Shown piece after piece: positions 9,678 through 18,620 of a DNA stretch of 64,000 nt (positions within the stretch are counted from its first letter, which is position 1; the number at the start of each line of letters is the position of its first letter). The position numbers and the translations under genes were made by a program. A model generated the notes under the pieces. The model saw nothing but the letters and a program-made list of their open reading frames with translations, was not told the DNA's origin and ran no database searches. Origin of the DNA: MPNP01 sp965215545 (lineage in GTDB: Bacteria; Pseudomonadota; Alphaproteobacteria; Rhodobacterales; Rhodobacteraceae); NCBI GenBank assembly GCA_965215545.1, contig OZ244066.1:558001-622000 (forward strand), written 5' to 3'.

Positions 9678-9801
9678 ACGGATAAACTCATTCAAGCTGT
9701 GTTCTCCGCGCGTGCAGTCAACACCCCCGCAACGGCAATGACTGTCAGCAGGGTGGGCGCACTTTCGGTTGCCAAAGGGGCGGTGAGGGTTAAAGAAGAG
9801 T

Positions 9802-12000
9802 GTGAACCGCCTATTTGGTGAGGGAAGATTGGGACTCAAAGTCATAGAACCGGATAAAAGCAACGACCTGCTGATGCAGGCTCTTTCGAACTGCAAGCCA
9901 ATATATATCCTGCCGCGTGATGATGTGGCGAATGCTGTGATTTCTCCTGCCATGAGTTCGTCAGAAAGCGTTTCCGTAATGATGGGCTTCTTCTCAAGTG
10001 AATCTTTCGCCGAAATTGCCCCCGGATTGGCAGCGTTTCTCAGCCATTCCAAAGAAACGCTGCGTCTGATCATCAGCCCCTTTATTTCTGATGGAGATCA
10101 AAAAGCCATGAGAGAGGGTCTTCTGCATGCGGATATTCTGGCCGAAGACGCTGTAGCGGCACTCATTCCTGATGCGGATGATTTGGCCAACCATACTCTT
10201 CGTTGCCTGGCATGGTTAATATCAGCTGGCCGGCTCCGTGTGCGCATTGCCTTGATGAAGGATGCTCTTTTCCACTCCAAAGTCTGGCTATTCCGCAATG
10301 CAAACACCTGTGTCGCCTTGCATGGCTCTGCCAATATGACCGGTCAAGGTCTTCGCAGAAACCGTGAACAACTCAGTCTGGCGAGAAGTTGGGTGAGCCT
10401 TGAGACTCAAGAAACATTCGGCGCACTCTCTGCAGATTTTGAATCGCTTTGGATTGGTGGAGACGAAGACTGCGTTACCTTGGAACTTTCCGCTGCAATC
10501 TCGGCCCGCCTGATTTGTGAGTTCAAAGACGATAGACAACCGACCGAGGATGATTTTCGACGTCTGTGGCGGCGCGCCCACGGGCTATCTGAAGATCCTG
10601 TCGAGGTTGACAGGCCTCTTGCAGAAGAAGGTCAAAAAGGTTTCACCCTCCCAAATTGGCTAGAGTTTCGAAACGGGGACTACGCCCACCAGGGACACGC
10701 CATCGACGCATGGAACGCACAGAAACACCGCGGAATTCTTGAGATGTGTACTGGCTCGGGAAAAACCCTGACAGCTCTTGCGGCGGCTCAACTTCTCCAT
10801 GAAAAAATTGGGCCGCTGCTTATCGTGGTTGCGGCACCCTATAATGTCCTCGTCGCACAGTGGTGTAATGAAATCCGCCTCTTTGGGTTGCGTCCCATTA
10901 ATATGACCGCGGCATTGGGTAAAGCCGGCCGCGCGCGTGAGCTTGCCGCTGCGCGGCGGCGACTGCGCAAAGGTGTATCGGCCAGCGAGGCGGTCGTCGT
11001 ATCAAATGATACGCTTTGTACCTCTGAATTTCAGAACGAACTTCAGAAATTCCAAGGCAAGAAACTGCTGATTGCTGATGAGTGCCACAACTTGGGTGCC
11101 GCGAATTTTATCTCCAGACCGCCTGATTTTTTTGATTATCGTTTAGGGCTTTCGGCGACACCTGTTCGTCAGTATGATGACGAGGGTACGGATATGCTCT
11201 TTGCCTATTTTGGCGAACCATGTTTCAGCTACACGCTTGAAAAGGCGATTGGAACATGTCTTACCCCTTACGAATACCACGTCACATTTGTGGAGCTGAA
11301 TGCCGAAGAGATGGCAAAGTGGCGTGAATTAAGTGAGAAAATAAGTAGGCTGGCTTGGAAAATCGAGGCTGGAGAAAAAGATGAGTATCTTGACTCTCTC
11401 TTGCTTAAGCGGCGAAAGATACTCGAATCTGCGCACGCAAAAATCGCTGCACTTGATGACCTGCTTCAACAGGTCGGGGCCAGGAACCTCAAATACACAC
11501 TGATATATGCGACCGACAAGAATCCAGAGCAGCTTCAACGGGTAAACGATCTGTTGAATTCCTACGGCGTCTTCTTTCGTCAACTGACTGCTGAAGAAAC
11601 GTCTAGCCCGAAGAAGTCAAAGTCTATACTCGATCGCTTCCAGTCGGGTAGCCTCCAGGTTCTGACGGCGAAACGCGTCTTGGATGAGGGGGTAAATGTC
11701 CCGCAAATCATGCGGGCCTATATCCTGGCGAGCACGACTGTCCGCCGGCAATGGGTTCAGCGGCGGGGAAGATTATTGAGAACGTGTAAGGAAATCGGAA
11801 AAGATTTTGCAATCATCCACGACTTTGTCGCTTTACCTCCGGGAGTTACAGCAGGCGGTGAGTCTGATGACGGCGCAAGGAAGATTGTGAATTCAGAATT
11901 AGACCGGGTCTGGGAGTTCGCGAGATTAAGTCAAAATGGTGCAAAGACCGGCGGTTCGTTTGAGGCTGTTGAGAAAATGCGGGAACTTATTGGAGGTTGA
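9802..12000 (+). CDS. PLD-domain DEAD/DEAH-box helicase, dnd/Ssp restriction type
   Basis: A protein of 732 residues. The first third looks like a phospholipase-D-type nuclease domain, with FHSKVWLF (HxK near 155) and a downstream SANMTGQG. A superfamily 2 helicase follows: motif I CTGSGKT near 315, motif II ADECHN near 424, SATP near 450 and motif VI QRRGRLLR near 652. The architecture recalls the DNA phosphorothioation restriction helicases that accompany dnd/ssp genes. It should translocate on or unwind DNA and cut it when PT marks are absent. It heads a rightward operon; the next ATG follows its stop codon directly. Which of SspF, SspG or SspH it equals cannot be settled here. Confidence 0.75.
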   Translation: MNRLFGEGRLGLKVIEPDKSNDLLMQALSNCKPIYILPRDDVANAVISPAMSSSESVSVMMGFFSSESFAEIAPGLAAFLSHSKETLRLIISPFISDGDQKAMREGLLHADILAEDAVAALIPDADDLANHTLRCLAWLISAGRLRVRIALMKDALFHSKVWLFRNANTCVALHGSANMTGQGLRRNREQLSLARSWVSLETQETFGALSADFESLWIGGDEDCVTLELSAAISARLICEFKDDRQPTEDDFRRLWRRAHGLSEDPVEVDRPLAEEGQKGFTLPNWLEFRNGDYAHQGHAIDAWNAQKHRGILEMCTGSGKTLTALAAAQLLHEKIGPLLIVVAAPYNVLVAQWCNEIRLFGLRPINMTAALGKAGRARELAAARRRLRKGVSASEAVVVSNDTLCTSEFQNELQKFQGKKLLIADECHNLGAANFISRPPDFFDYRLGLSATPVRQYDDEGTDMLFAYFGEPCFSYTLEKAIGTCLTPYEYHVTFVELNAEEMAKWRELSEKISRLAWKIEAGEKDEYLDSLLLKRRKILESAHAKIAALDDLLQQVGARNLKYTLIYATDKNPEQLQRVNDLLNSYGVFFRQLTAEETSSPKKSKSILDRFQSGSLQVLTAKRVLDEGVNVPQIMRAYILASTTVRRQWVQRRGRLLRTCKEIGKDFAIIHDFVALPPGVTAGGESDDGARKIVNSELDRVWEFARLSQNGAKTGGSFEAVEKMRELIGG

Positions 12001-12222
12001 ATGGCTTATAAGGATGAAAGAATTGTGCACGTCCTCCTTGATGAGGCTTCTAAAGTTGAAGAGCGTTGCGAGGGATATCGCAATGAATTGACGGAGGCCT
12101 TGGCCGAGATTGTTCAAAGGGAGCGCGCCCATAGATTTCAAAGGAGCAACATCGTAGTCGATATTGCCGATATAATCGGGCAAGTTGGGAAATTAGTTGA
12201 GATAGGGGAAAAATTGGAATGA
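12001..12222 (+). CDS. small helical protein between helicase and SMC-like gene
   Basis: A 73-residue, highly charged, probably all-helical protein begins directly after the helicase stop codon. Its own stop overlaps the next start in an ATGA arrangement. The coupling on both sides argues that it is real and part of the same complex. No family is recognised. It could be a small subunit that bridges the helicase and the DndD-like ATPase. Confidence 0.6.
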   Translation: MAYKDERIVHVLLDEASKVEERCEGYRNELTEALAEIVQRERAHRFQRSNIVVDIADIIGQVGKLVEIGEKLE

Positions 12223-14297
12223 AGCTGCTCAAGGCACGTTTTGATGGCTTCAGACTGCTGTCAGGCATTGATCTCGACTTCTCTACGGATTCCAAGCGGA
12301 ACATCACTGTTATTCGTGCGGCAAATGAAAGTGGAAAAACTACAATGTTGACCGCCCTTCAATGGGGGCTGCTTGGGGACAAGGTTTTACCGGAAGGATA
12401 CTCACTGAGGCGGATGGACCTCGCTCCGCATGAGCCGTCGACCACGCGGGTCGAGATTGAATACGAAGTTGATGGGAAAACGGGGTCCAAGCGATACCGT
12501 GTGGTAAGGCGGGCAGAGACCCGGTCTGGTTCCGACCGAGCGAGATCCCGCGTGGAACTCTATGATGTCTCTGCCACCGGAACGGATCCTCTGTCGAGTC
12601 CGGAAAATCATATCCAGCAACATTTTCCTGTGGAGCTTCAAGAGGTGTTCTTCACGGATGGCGACCGTGCCCTGAGCTTTATCGAAGGTACCAAATCCGC
12701 GCAGCAAAACAAAGTCCGCAAGGCGATTGAGCGCATGATGGGGCTCGAGCTGCTTGATGAGACGATCAATCATGTAAAGACCGTTGAGCGTCAATTGCGG
12801 AACCGGTACGGCAAAGAGGCTGGCACCGCTGAAACGCGGAGCTTGGAAGAAGAGATAGAGGAGATAGAGACGAAACTCCCGGTTCTGGAACAGCAGCTTG
12901 AAGATGCCAAAGACAAGATCGCCAATCTGTCGGACAATAAGACTAAGGTCGATCGAAAACTCGAGGATGCGCTAAGTGCCGGCAACCGTGATGAGCTTTC
13001 GAAAGAGCTTATGAACACGCGCCGTCAGCGAGAGAGACTCGAGGACCAAAGAAAGTTAACCGAAAAACGACAAGCTGATCTTCTCAGTTCAGAAATTCTT
13101 GGGTGCCATTTGATGGCAACGCCATTTCAGAAAGCGGGAAAGATCCTTGATGATCTTCGCCAGAAAGGCAAGATTCCGAACAGAACCATTCCGATCCTTG
13201 AGGACCGACTAGAGCATTCGGATTGCATCTGCGGCGAGTCTTTGAATCAGGCGACGCTAGATGGAAAAAGACGCCGCCAACACATTGAACAACTGATCAA
13301 GGATAGTTTGGATGCAGACAACATCCGTGGGAAAGTGTCTGATCTTTACTATAAAGCCCGGCCGCTATTTTCAGGAATTCCTGAGAGCTGGAGTGAGCAG
13401 TATTCACAAGCATTCGTAGAGCGACAACGCATCGCATCTGTCTGCAAAGACATCGGTGAGAAAGAAGCGGAGATTGAGGCGAAACTCGATAAGATTCCTG
13501 ATACCAACGTCCAACGGCTACGTGAGTTCAGGCAGACCTACGAAAAGGACCTGCACAACGAGATTTCCAAAAGAACCGAAGTTGAGCAGGATATAAAATT
13601 TTTCCGCGAAAAGAAAAATGATCTTGAGCGGGATTTTCGTACTATCTCGACACGGGTGTCGAAGGGAAAAAAGATTGCCCGAGAGCTCTCAATAGCCACA
13701 GATATTAGAGGTGTTGTTGACAATGCCCTGAACCGGATGAAGACGGTAGAGGTGCAGGCTGTCTCTGCTCGGATGAACGACCATTTCCTTTCGATGATCG
13801 GTGCGGATGAGGAAAGTGCTTTGATCACACGCGCTGAAATCACTCCGGATTTTCATATCATTGTGTATGGGCGAAACGACCTGGTGATGGATCCATCAAT
13901 AGATCTCAATGGGGCCTCAAGACGTGCCCTGACGATCTCATTTGTGCTCGCTTTGACAACAATCAGCGGTGTCGAGGCTCCAAATGTGATCGACACACCT
14001 CTCGGGATGATGTCCGGATTCGTCAAAACGGAAGTCGTTCGGAGTGCGTCTGATAACAGCAGCCAGCTCATCCTTTTCCTCACCCATGATGAAATTCGGG
14101 GCTGCGAAGAGATTCTTGATGATCGCGCCGTGATGGCGGCAACGCTCACAAACCCGGCACACTACCCAAAGATCCTGAAAAACGATCCTGGGACACGAGA
14201 AGCCCGGGTCTTGCAGTGCTCCTGTGATCACCGAACCATTTGTAAAATTTGCGATCGCTATCAATCCGCTTCGCAAGCTTCGGTGGAGTCTGTTTGA
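12219..14297 (+). CDS. DndD-like SMC/Rad50-type ATPase
   Basis: A 692-residue protein has an SMC-type N-terminus, a P-loop AANESGKTT (about 35-43), two long coiled-coil stretches, and a central CICGESL zinc-hook-like motif near 344. The C-terminal ATPase half contains VIDTPLG and LILFLTHDE. At the extreme C-terminus CSCDH and CKICD form a probable four-cysteine metal site. It resembles DndD, but it sits with the restriction-type helicase rather than the modification genes. It probably acts as a DNA-binding motor or clamp for the helicase. It overlaps both neighbours (ATGA upstream, TGATG downstream). Being DndD-like inside an Ssp-type locus makes the module a hybrid in appearance. Confidence 0.75.
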   Translation: MKLLKARFDGFRLLSGIDLDFSTDSKRNITVIRAANESGKTTMLTALQWGLLGDKVLPEGYSLRRMDLAPHEPSTTRVEIEYEVDGKTGSKRYRVVRRAETRSGSDRARSRVELYDVSATGTDPLSSPENHIQQHFPVELQEVFFTDGDRALSFIEGTKSAQQNKVRKAIERMMGLELLDETINHVKTVERQLRNRYGKEAGTAETRSLEEEIEEIETKLPVLEQQLEDAKDKIANLSDNKTKVDRKLEDALSAGNRDELSKELMNTRRQRERLEDQRKLTEKRQADLLSSEILGCHLMATPFQKAGKILDDLRQKGKIPNRTIPILEDRLEHSDCICGESLNQATLDGKRRRQHIEQLIKDSLDADNIRGKVSDLYYKARPLFSGIPESWSEQYSQAFVERQRIASVCKDIGEKEAEIEAKLDKIPDTNVQRLREFRQTYEKDLHNEISKRTEVEQDIKFFREKKNDLERDFRTISTRVSKGKKIARELSIATDIRGVVDNALNRMKTVEVQAVSARMNDHFLSMIGADEESALITRAEITPDFHIIVYGRNDLVMDPSIDLNGASRRALTISFVLALTTISGVEAPNVIDTPLGMMSGFVKTEVVRSASDNSSQLILFLTHDEIRGCEEILDDRAVMAATLTNPAHYPKILKNDPGTREARVLQCSCDHRTICKICDRYQSASQASVESV

Positions 14298-14752
14298 TGG
14301 ATAATCCCTTTGCTGGCCAAGACATTGCAATTGACGAGGGTTTTCGTGAGCGCATGGATGATTTCGTTCAACTTCGCGAAGGGAAGAGAGCCTTACCTAT
14401 TCACCAGCCGTTTCGCCGTAACATCGACCTTTGGTTCTTTGCAATCATGCTTGCGGTTAAAAAAGGTGTGAAGCCAACCGCTCCTTCCGGCAAGACCTAT
14501 AAGGCGGCGGAAGGCGTTGTTATTGGCTCGGATGAATGGCGTCCGACCGCCCTCATTCTCCTTGCCATCGCGACCACCGGAAGCGCTGATATCGTCGATG
14601 CACCGGGCGAGATGATGCGAATAGCAAATGAATATGCACATGCCGGACTTCCACTTTTGTTTTCTCTCCTTGATGAACGTGGAGAAGATACGGCTCTAGA
14701 CTACCTGTGCGATGCGGTGGACGATTTGATGGGTCGGCAATTGTCGTGGTGA
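14297..14752 (+). CDS. small dnd-associated-type protein, last gene of restriction operon
   Basis: The start at ATG 14297 overlaps the stop of the DndD-like gene (TGATG); the protein begins MDNPFAGQDIA and has 151 residues. The central block PFRRNIDLWFFAIMLAVKKG resembles small proteins recorded next to dnd clusters (dnd system-associated protein 4 type). This link is from memory of the family and is tentative. No catalytic motif is visible. The tight overlap shows that it belongs to the helicase/SMC operon and may be its third restriction component. Confidence 0.6.
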   Translation: MDNPFAGQDIAIDEGFRERMDDFVQLREGKRALPIHQPFRRNIDLWFFAIMLAVKKGVKPTAPSGKTYKAAEGVVIGSDEWRPTALILLAIATTGSADIVDAPGEMMRIANEYAHAGLPLLFSLLDERGEDTALDYLCDAVDDLMGRQLSW

Positions 14753-14817
14753 AGTCTGTGCAGAATGTACAGATAGGTGTTTTCTGCAAGACAGTCGAAG
14801 GAGGGGATCTCACTCAA

Positions 14818-14851
14818 AACGCAATTGCCCACAGTTTGCGGGACTCTCGAA
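14818..14851 (+). repeat. right-hand copy of island repeat
   Basis: This stretch (core CCCACAGTTTGCGGGACTCTC) matches, in inverted orientation, the sequence at about 1929-1964 on the left of the PT island, with one base missing and a few mismatches over about 35 bp. Read inward, the two copies would be terminal inverted repeats of a 12.9-kb unit. The alternative is that both are remnants of the same small element. Confidence 0.5.
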
Positions 14852-15366
14852 CCCATCAATGATGTGTCACCCCGTTCCTGTCGGCCAACATCTCACCCAC
14901 AGATTGGGCTTCCGTGTGGGCCTGACCCAATCGTCGGCCATGGCCCTGATCATCAGACCGATCACATCAGCGCGGTTCATGGGGTATTCTTTCGGGGCAG
15001 AGAGGCATGACGGGTCCAGCGAGGCACCGCCGCGCAAACTATCACCCTTAAATGTTGTTTTGCGCATTTGTGCTTTTACAGGAAACCACAAAATCATTCC
15101 CTGCTGATCCGCGCCTGTTTTTCCAATTCGGCTATACGTTTCTTGAAACCCCACTGCCAGTCTGAAGTGCAACGACCGGGTGTCAACCGGAGGGACGGTG
15201 GAGCCCGAGCGAGGGTTGACACCCGGTGACCCCGTCTTCTGCCCGCCCGTGCCGGTTTTCGGCCCGCAGGCAGCCCAATCTCATCAATCGCGAGCATAGC
15301 GAAGCCCGCAGGGGCCGGCAAGGCCCCCGCGATCCGGGGTGGCCGCTGGATGGCCTGTGCGAGACG
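14852..15366. other. no gene recognised; hairpin at 15176-15226
   Basis: About 500 bp between the PT island and the transposase remnants show no ORF with protein-like content. A perfect 13-bp inverted repeat (CCGGGTGTCAACC at 15176-15188, its complement at 15214-15226) with a 25-nt loop lies inside. It could be the end of a decayed IS or a transcription stop. The reverse strand from about 15100 has a short helical scrap (KKRIAELEKQARIS) that may be the tail of a lost gene. Confidence 0.5.
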
Positions 15367-15640
15367 CTACGGCCCCTGGACCCGGGCCAAGGCCTCGGCC
15401 GGTGTCCGGTAGCCGAGCACCTTGCGGGGGCGGTCATTGAGGGTGTCCTGGACGGCCATCACCTCGGCGTCGGTGATGGTCAGGATGTCAGTGCCGGTGA
15501 TCAAGGGCCAGAAGTGGTCTGGCTGGGCCAAGAAGACGCCGGCATCGAGGGTCTTGGCAACCTGCCCATGGTGGGCAAACGCCTTGCCGTTGTCGGCGGT
15601 GATGGAGATTTGAGACTGCTGCACCATCAGCCCCCCCCCC
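15367..15640 (-). pseudogene. IS30-family transposase C-terminal remnant
   Basis: The reverse strand encodes TADNGKAFAHHGQVAKTLDA and, further on, LNDRPRKVLGYRTPAEAL. These are the catalytic DNGKEF-type block and the conserved C-terminus of IS30-family transposases. The N-terminal half and the glutamate-containing middle are missing or scrambled. The fragment ends at a run of ten C at 15631-15640, where the similarity switches to a different transposase type. It is not functional. Confidence 0.75.
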
Positions 15641-16058
15641 ATTGGATCACACATCTGGGGGCAAACAGGCGATGGATGGTCGAGGATGGCAATGGCATCT
15701 CCTCGGGAATATCTCCCGATCTGCGGGCCTGCCCGATCACCTGGCGGACGCTCAACTCGGGCATGTCGCGCTTGATCGACAGCAATGTCTCGATTGTCTC
15801 GGGTGACATGCGCCGCGGCTGAGCCCGATCTGATTGCTACTTCGGCATCAGCCCATCGAAACCGTCCCGCTGATAGTTCCGGATCCACTCCCACAGCGTC
15901 CCTGCGGCAACACGGGTCCGGGTGCTGCCCGGTATTGTGTAGCTACCTTCTGCCTTGGCCCGGATCAGGGCAGCGCGTTCGGCACCAGGCGGCAGTGGCA
16001 GGATGTCGGCCCCTCTGTGAGGATAGGGTCTTGGGGCCATAGCGGACCAAGGCAACAT
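15641..16058 (-). pseudogene. integrase/Mu-type transposase N-terminal remnant (HTH)
   Basis: Two reading frames hold pieces of a helix-turn-helix transposase N-terminus: IPGSTRTRVAAGTLWEWIRN with GFDGLMPK, then SPETIETLLSIKRD, LSVRQVIGQARRSG and LPSSTIHRLFA. This order is typical of integrase-catalytic-domain transposases of the Mu/IS481-like type. At least one frameshift separates the blocks, and the catalytic domain is replaced by the IS30 fragment. Dead remnant. Confidence 0.65.
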
Positions 16059-16090
16059 CCTGTCGCTGCTGTTCGTCGGAGGTCATCCGG

Positions 16091-16727
16091 TCAGTCATGG
16101 GGGCTGGGTTTCCGTATTCGAGTGCGAATCCGCTGAAGGTGCACCATCCGGCGTGGGGCTGGATCCGATAGAATCCAACCGGCATGAACACCGATTGGAG
16201 GTGCCGGGAGAGGGTCGGTCGGAAGTCGACGAGAACACATGCGCTTCCGCAGTGGTCGCGGAAGGCACCGACCCAAAGCGGGATGCCGCCATAGAGATCA
16301 GAGAACATGCTGACGATGGTTGCGAGAATCAATTGGACACAGTCGGCACGGCGACCCATCCAGTGGCGGGCCGCCCGCGCATCACCGTGATGGCCGGGGC
16401 GCGCCCGATCGGCACCGGCGGCAAGACGGCCTGCTGCCTCCATCCGACCACACTGTCCTCAATCGACTGGAGTGTGCCCGGCATCTCTGCTGCCATGAAC
16501 TGGGGCAGCAGGCTGAATGTCTGATGGGAGTCGGGGAAGCAATACCGGGCCATACGGAATCCCGCTGGGGTCTTGCGCGTATAGGTGCCATGCCGGGCCA
16601 ACCGGCAGGCGCCATTGGAATGACTCCGGGGATGGTTCGGACAGCATGCCAGTTTTGCATCACGCCATGTCTGCGTACTCACAGAGGTCTCGGCGGTCCG
16701 GTATGTCGTGTCGAGGAGCTGGTCCAA
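16091..16727 (-). pseudogene. decayed zinc-ribbon-type ORF of unknown family
   Basis: On the reverse strand, frames near 16400-16727 read CPNHPRSHSNGACR, RHGTYTRKTPAGFRMARY and SLLPQFMAAEMPGTL. Near 16100-16320 another frame reads DLYGGIPLWVGAFRDHC. The first part looks like a cysteine-containing N-terminal domain preceding a transposase- or plasmid-type protein. At least one frameshift breaks it. The family is not recognised, and transposase relation is inferred only from the setting. Confidence 0.35.
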
Positions 16728-17001
16728 ACCGCCGCGCTGCCCGGCGGAGTGGTTCCACGCAGGCCACCCACTCTTCCCGTGATCTGTTCAGGGCAGGACA
16801 GGCAGTCGGTCTCAGGACAGCAAGACCGTCTCCTTCGGGACCCTGCCTGGGAAGGCATTCTGCCTGGAAGGATGGTCTGCTTGGAAAGACACTCCAGGGT
16901 GTCTCAGATTATACCGGATTCCCGGCAATTCGGTGTCGGATCAATCCGGGAAATCCTCCTCGCATCCTGACGAGACAATCAGAGACACAACAGATGCTCC
17001 G

Positions 17002-17145
17002 GCAATTCTGTGTGGTTTTGATACCGGTCCAGCCGGCGAGTCCGCGGCCCGGCAGCTCATGGCCAGCACCCCTGGCCTGCAACGCTGGCGCCCCAAAGAG
17101 GGCAAGGACTGGAATGATCAATTGCTGATGAGTCGCTGGTTGTGA
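17002..17145 (+). pseudogene. Toprim-domain C-terminal scrap
   Basis: The translation LCGFDTGPAGESAARQLMA, followed by RWRPKEGKDWNDQLL, closely follows the end of Toprim/DUF3991-type primase-like proteins carried on plasmids and integrative elements (aspartate-rich FD.D.AG block, then GKDWND). Only about 45 residues remain. It suggests that an integrated plasmid-like element once lay between the PT island and the chromosome. Confidence 0.5.
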
Positions 17146-17289
17146 AGGATGGCCCCCTCTTGGACCATGGATGCATGTCTCCGTGGAATTCCCGCTGGGT
17201 TGGTCTGAACAGCACTGGCTGAGCTTGAGGAAGAGGTGGCGGTGCGACATCCTGCCGATGGAATGTGGGAAATCTTGTCCCACGACTGC

Positions 17290-18065
17290 CGAAATTCTGT
17301 GAGAATTGTCGCTCATTGTATTGTGAAAGACAACAATTGGACACCGAGGGGACGGACGCGGAGTGGGCTGTGATCGAACCCCTGCTGCCACCCCCGTCCC
17401 GGCTGGGCCGCCCCCGCACACGTGATATGCGGGTGGTCGTCAAGGCCCGCCAGGTCATCCTCGGGACCGGAGGCCAGTGGCGCGCACGGCTCGGAGGGCT
17501 GTCCGCCTCTTCCATTTGTCCAGAACGATGTCTATGCTTGGCGCGATGATGGGGTGCTGGAGAGGAGGCTGGCCGCCCGGCACAGCAAGGCCTGCGCCCT
17601 TGCGGGCCGGGCGGCCAAGCCCACCGCAGCTGCCATCGACAGTCCCGTCTCCCCCTCTCACGTTGGATGGCGAAGGGCTCCTGATCGTCATGGCCATCCA
17701 GCCTGCGTCCATCCAGGACCGGGATGGGGGTGATCCTCGGCAGGCTAGCCAAGGCCCCTGCGGTGCGGACACTCTGGGCCGACAGGGGCTCTGCCGGACC
17801 CCAACGCCGGGCGGCGTTGCAAGAGGGCGGGCTCAGGTGCCCGGATCGAGAGCGTATACACGCCCGGAGGCCATCACGGGTGGCATGGGTCTCAATCGCC
17901 GCTTCATGGTGGAGCGGACGTTCGCCTAGCTGGCGCAGTACCGGCGGTTGGCCAAGGACGGCCAGTGGACGGTGGAGAGGTTCCTAACCTGGGCGCAGCT
18001 GGCTGGCTGCCGGTTCCTGATGCGCCGGGCGGCGCGGGGGTCACGGCATGACTGTTATGACTCAG
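17290..18065 (+). pseudogene. IS5-family transposase remnant
   Basis: TDAEWAVIEPLLPPPSRLGR (from about 17353) is the typical IS5-family transposase N-terminus. Further blocks continue in other frames: FYAWRDDG-like near 17530, WADRGSAG near 17775, FMVERTFA near 17905, then QYRRLAKDGQWTVERFLTWA near 17938-17990. At least three frameshifts or stops interrupt it. Terminal repeats were not identified. Confidence 0.7.
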
Positions 18066-18089
18066 TGACTGATGATTCAAACTCTGAGA

Positions 18090-18620
18090 TCAGAGAATGT
18101 TCCAGCTGCCGTTTGGCTGGCGGCAGGCCGAGCCACTGAAGTTGCCACGCTCGCCGGTATTGCCATCGGTCCAGATCGAATCAAACCCACGACAGAGCTG
18201 GCCAGCCTGTTCCCACTGGGTTGTCGCATAGATCGTGCCATTGACCCCATAGCTGCTCCACCGTTGATGCGTGCTGTTGTCAAGAGCGATGCGCATGGCG
18301 TTCTCGTGGGCACTGAGAATGGCCCGGGTCCGGGCATCACCCAACTGGCCATTCGGGCGACTGGCTGTCGACTGGACCGCTGGGGCCTGCTGCGAACCGA
18401 CAGAATTGCCGGATGACAGGGCGTTGCCCAGCAGGGCACCCGCACCGCCACCGACCAGGGCACCCTTGAGTCGGTCATCATCGTTTGACACGGCCATCCC
18501 CAAACCGGCTCCGATCAGGGCACCTGCCGCTGTGTTGAGGGCCTGTTGCTCCTCGGGAGTATTGCATCCCGCGAGCATGATCACGGCAATCCCGACCGGG
18601 AGCAATTTGTAATTCCACAT
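18090..18620 (-). CDS. glycine-zipper outer-membrane lipoprotein (17-kDa antigen type)
   Basis: Starting at ATG 18620, the protein opens MWNYKLLPVGIAVIMLAGC, a lipoprotein signal with lipobox LAGC, so it is probably anchored in the outer membrane. A glycine-zipper stretch follows (GALIGAGLGMAV, then GALVGGGAGALLGNAL). The C-terminal domain ends in CRQPNGSWNIL, where the NGSW-type tail is usual in alphaproteobacterial surface-antigen-like lipoproteins. It has 176 residues. An in-frame ATG upstream at 18716 would bury the signal peptide and is rejected. It is the first convincing chromosomal gene right of the island. Confidence 0.75.
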   Translation of the reverse strand: MWNYKLLPVGIAVIMLAGCNTPEEQQALNTAAGALIGAGLGMAVSNDDDRLKGALVGGGAGALLGNALSSGNSVGSQQAPAVQSTASRPNGQLGDARTRAILSAHENAMRIALDNSTHQRWSSYGVNGTIYATTQWEQAGQLCRGFDSIWTDGNTGERGNFSGSACRQPNGSWNIL

